A DNA stretch of 8,485 nt from Gemmatimonadota bacterium (GTDB lineage Bacteria; Latescibacterota; UBA2968; UBA8231), in the NCBI GenBank assembly GCA_026706165.1, contig JAPOZF010000178.1:1-8485 (forward strand). The letters are read 5' to 3'. Positions within the stretch are counted from its first letter, which is position 1. Each line of letters begins with the position of its first letter. The translations under genes and the position numbers were made by a program. Positions 6,263 to 8,485 of this stretch are shown here, piece by piece. The notes under the pieces were generated by a model, which worked only from the letters and a program-made list of their open reading frames with translations, did no database searches and was not told the origin of the DNA.

Positions 6263-8188
6263 CTACTTCTCGAACAGGTCGCGGGCGACCGCCCCCTGGC
6301 AGTGGGCGGGAGGCTCGACCCCGAAGAGGTGGCACCAGGTCGCCACGACGTCGACGGCGTGGATGTACCCGAGCTCCTCCACCGGGCGCTCGTACCCCTT
6401 CCTGACGCCCGGGCCGGCGATCATCATCGTGCCGAAGCTCGAGGAGAGGTCGTTCCGCGTCGGCAGGAAACCGCCGTGATGGGCCCCGAACACTTCGGGG
6501 GCTCCGGCGGCGCCCCCTCCGACGATGCCCCGCCACTGGCCGAAATAGCCGCTGACGTACCCGTGGTCCCAGGCGAAGACCACGTCCCCGCACTGCGGAC
6601 CCCACTGCCCGAGAAGGTAGGCGTCCCGCTTCGGCAGGGCGATGGCGACCGGAGTGCCCCCGACCTCCTCGTCCACCCAGGTGCGCAGCGCCAGCAGCAG
6701 CTCCCGCTCGATGCGGTCGAACTCCTCTCCCGGCTCGGCGTTGATGTAGATGTCGAACCCCTTGTCGTCTTTCAGGTAGGCCCGCGTCTTCTCCCAGTCG
6801 ATGTCCTCTTCGAGCACCAGGTCCTCCTCGACGCGGCTGCCGCCCCCCGGCTTCAGCGCGGTGAACCCCCGGTCGTGCAGGTACTTGCGGATGTTGGCGA
6901 CGCGGACGTCGGGGTAGGCGCCGTGGTCGGCGAGCACACTGACGTAGGTGCCGGGGCCGGCCGCCTCCCAGATGCGGCCGAGGACGCGGTCCCCGACCCG
7001 GTAGGCCTTGCGGAACATCTCCATCGCCTCGTCCGCTTTCGCCGGATCGTACCCGGGACAGGCGGGGTCGACGGCGTTCAGGTGGATGTGATTGAGGTAG
7101 TCGAACAGGTGCCAGTGGCAGGTGAAGAAGGAGCAGTCCTTCTCCCGCAGCATGTAGTTGGCCACGTCGGCGAACCAGAGCCCCTGGTACTCGCACTCCT
7201 CCATGGCGGTGTCGAAGTCCGCCATGCCGTGGGTGTAGGGAAGGGTCGAGGCGTGCTCCTGGTACGGCCCGAAGCGGTCGACCAGCTCGGCGGCGAGATC
7301 GCCGGGAAAGGTGAAGCCGTCGGCGAAGGTCACCTGCGAGCGGTAGAGCTGGAGGTGGGTCCCGTCGGCGCTGAGGGCGACGGGCTTGAAGCGCACCGAG
7401 GCCCGCTGCCGGCGCCCGCCGAAAGCGAAGTCGTCGATCGCCCAGCCGCTCCAGCAGCCGGCCGCGGCCGCGGCGAGAGGGGCGCCGCCGTCGCGGTCCC
7501 GGCAAATGGTCACGCGGTCGTACCCCTTCCCTTCCGTGTCGGTGACCAGCACCTGGAGCGCGGTGACGTCGCCGCCCCGGGCCGCCTCGATTTCCAAGGA
7601 GGTCGCCAGCGGCGGCGACTTGCCGGGGGGCAGGTTGGTCCAGCCCTCCGCCGGGCGCAGCGGCGCAACCTGCTGCACGCTCCGCTGCGAGCGCCGCACC
7701 GCGGTGCCGTCGTGGTCCATCTCGATTTCCGTCTCTTCGACCGCGGCGGTGGTGTACGCCTGCGCCAGGGCGATTTCGTAGTCGGTGCTCGCGTGTCCGG
7801 GGTGGCCGTACCCGTCGACGACGAAACCGGTCCTGACGCCGGATGGATCGGCGGCCGGGTAGTGCACGGCCACCGACTTGAGGCCGGCCCGTTCCAGGGC
7901 GTTCCAGATGCGCTCGGCGCTCAGGGCGCGGCCGTCGAAGCTGCTGATCCGCTCCCCGTCGGGAAGCTGCACGCGCCAGCGCGTGGCCCCGTGGGTGCCG
8001 GTGTGGGCTCCCGTCGACAGGGTCGCCCAGTTGGTCGGGGTCCAGACCGGGAAGGAGGGGGCGGTCTGGTTGACCGCCCCTTCGGCGAGCATGCGGGCGA
8101 AGTTCGGCAGGATCCCCTCGGCGGCGAACTTCTTCACCATCGGGGTGATGAGCCCGTCCATGCCGTACGCGTAGATCTTCGTTTCCAT
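6263..8188 (-). CDS. AlkP-superfamily phosphohydrolase/phosphodiesterase (COG3379 type)
   Basis: This 641-residue protein resembles predicted AlkP-superfamily phosphohydrolase/phosphomutases related to nucleotide pyrophosphatases. The two-metal site can be traced: D11 in YGMDG, a threonine nucleophile in FPVWTPTNWATLSTG (T50 most likely, T52 alternative), D363 and H367 in FDYLNHIH, D421 and H422 in LADHG, and H570/H571 in GAHHGG. IAGPGVRKG (590-598) and a terminal HAVDVVATW...LFGVEPP segment are the usual end of the fold. Residues of about 145-290 look like the beta-rich insert of long COG3379 members, followed by a helical section before D363. No signal peptide is seen. It probably hydrolyses a phosphomonoester or phosphodiester in the cytoplasm; the substrate is unknown. 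A CGGAGA site (8194-8199) lies 5 bases before the ATG. The gene sits 28 bases after a related AlkP gene and 34 bases before the sulfatase, as one apparent transcription unit. Confidence 0.92.
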   Translation of the reverse strand: METKIYAYGMDGLITPMVKKFAAEGILPNFARMLAEGAVNQTAPSFPVWTPTNWATLSTGAHTGTHGATRWRVQLPDGERISSFDGRALSAERIWNALERAGLKSVAVHYPAADPSGVRTGFVVDGYGHPGHASTDYEIALAQAYTTAAVEETEIEMDHDGTAVRRSQRSVQQVAPLRPAEGWTNLPPGKSPPLATSLEIEAARGGDVTALQVLVTDTEGKGYDRVTICRDRDGGAPLAAAAAGCWSGWAIDDFAFGGRRQRASVRFKPVALSADGTHLQLYRSQVTFADGFTFPGDLAAELVDRFGPYQEHASTLPYTHGMADFDTAMEECEYQGLWFADVANYMLREKDCSFFTCHWHLFDYLNHIHLNAVDPACPGYDPAKADEAMEMFRKAYRVGDRVLGRIWEAAGPGTYVSVLADHGAYPDVRVANIRKYLHDRGFTALKPGGGSRVEEDLVLEEDIDWEKTRAYLKDDKGFDIYINAEPGEEFDRIERELLLALRTWVDEEVGGTPVAIALPKRDAYLLGQWGPQCGDVVFAWDHGYVSGYFGQWRGIVGGGAAGAPEVFGAHHGGFLPTRNDLSSSFGTMMIAGPGVRKGYERPVEELGYIHAVDVVATWCHLFGVEPPAHCQGAVARDLFEK

Positions 8189-8193
8189 ACCTG

Positions 8194-8199
8194 TCTCCG
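8194..8199 (-). promoter_or_regulatory. Shine-Dalgarno site for the AlkP-superfamily gene
   Basis: On the minus strand CGGAGA lies 5 bases before ATG 8188, in the 28-base gap after the preceding AlkP fragment. It supports the chosen start. Confidence 0.65.
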
Positions 8200-8216
8200 T
8201 GAGGGGGGCCGGGGGG

Positions 8217-8485
8217 CTACCGCGCCAGGTGCCAGTCGGGGTCCTCGAGCGCCTCGTAGACGACGCCCCCCTCGACGTCGCGCGGCATCGGCACGCCCAT
8301 CAGGTAGCAGATGGTCGGGGCGACGTCGACGGCCCGCACCTGGCGCCGCAGGTCGGCGCCCTGCCGCACCCCGGGGCCGGCCATGATGAAGGTGCAGTGC
8401 TGCCCGCCGATGCCGAGGCTGGCCGAGGGAAGCTGCTTGCCGTGGGCGCCGTCGAACTCCGGGCGCAGGGCGTAGACCACGTCGC
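8217..8485 (-). CDS. AlkP-superfamily hydrolase, C-terminal fragment cut by the window edge
   Basis: The last 88 codons are visible and the rest lies right of the window. The sequence DVVYALRPEF, FDGAHGKQLPS, FIMAGPGVRQG and RAVDVAPTICYLMGVPMP follows the same order as the end of the 641-residue neighbour (DVVFAWDHGY, GAHHGGFLPT, MIAGPGVRKG, HAVDVVATWCHLFGVEPP), so the two are tandem paralogues of one superfamily. The histidine in GAHGK matches the C-terminal metal histidine. The stop is TAG at 8219-8217. An in-frame GTG at 8480 is internal, not a start. Whether the complete protein is a COG3379 enzyme or another AlkP type cannot be decided from this piece. Confidence 0.85.
   Translation of the reverse strand, partial: DVVYALRPEFDGAHGKQLPSASLGIGGQHCTFIMAGPGVRQGADLRRQVRAVDVAPTICYLMGVPMPRDVEGGVVYEALEDPDWHLAR

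Noticed and set aside
6140..8386. Very long open frame on the plus strand (748 codons) opposite the AlkP gene
   Set aside because: The minus strand encodes an AlkP enzyme with a full set of metal ligands and a ribosome binding site. The plus-strand product is Val/Gly/Ala/Asp-rich with no motif, and the frame crosses into three neighbouring genes.
1..8485. CRISPR array, tandem repeats, tRNA genes, transposase or attachment sites
   Set aside because: No regularly spaced repeats, cloverleaf-like sequences, transposase motifs or direct repeats were found by reading either strand.

Overview
The window is bacterial chromosomal DNA with very high G+C (about two thirds or more by eye) and a strong G/C bias at third codon positions. 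It is packed with genes and carries Shine-Dalgarno-like sites (AAAGGAGGA, TCTCC on the complement, GGAGGA). No rRNA, tRNA, CRISPR array, insertion sequence or phage gene was seen. The mix of PhyH-type oxygenases, a sulfatase, COG3379-type AlkP-superfamily hydrolases, an amidohydrolase-2 protein and a HyuB subunit resembles free-living or sponge-associated lineages rich in sulfatases and dioxygenases (for example Poribacteria, Latescibacterota, SAR202 Chloroflexota or Planctomycetota). The sequence alone does not settle the taxonomy.

The layout is two convergent gene sets that meet at about 3823-3931. The plus-strand set, which starts left of the window, runs: 3' part of a hydantoinase B/oxoprolinase (HyuB) subunit (1-946); a five-Asp-box sialidase-like beta-propeller (943-2139), overlapping HyuB by ATGA; a PhyH-family Fe(II)/2-oxoglutarate oxygenase (2216-2926); and an amidohydrolase-2 TIM-barrel hydrolase (about 2935-3822). 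The minus-strand set, which starts right of the window, runs: C-terminal piece of an AlkP-superfamily protein (8485-8217); a complete 641-residue AlkP-superfamily phosphohydrolase of COG3379 type (8188-6263); a choline-sulfatase-like type I sulfatase with an intact CAPGR formylglycine motif (6228-4711); and a second PhyH-family oxygenase (4714-3932), overlapping the sulfatase by GTGA.

No gene with a visible N terminus shows a signal peptide, so the sulfatase, AlkP protein, propeller and oxygenases are all predicted to be cytoplasmic. The simplest inference is a catabolic locus for imported small organic molecules carrying sulfate or phosphate esters. In that model the ester groups are removed by the sulfatase and AlkP hydrolases, the carbon skeleton is hydroxylated by the PhyH oxygenases, and lactone, amide or cyclic imide products are opened by the amidohydrolase and the HyuA/HyuB system. 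The substrate cannot be read from the sequence. No transporter, regulator, promoter or HyuA partner lies in the window. Each family is known; the unusual part is the combination and the tight translational coupling of certain pairs.
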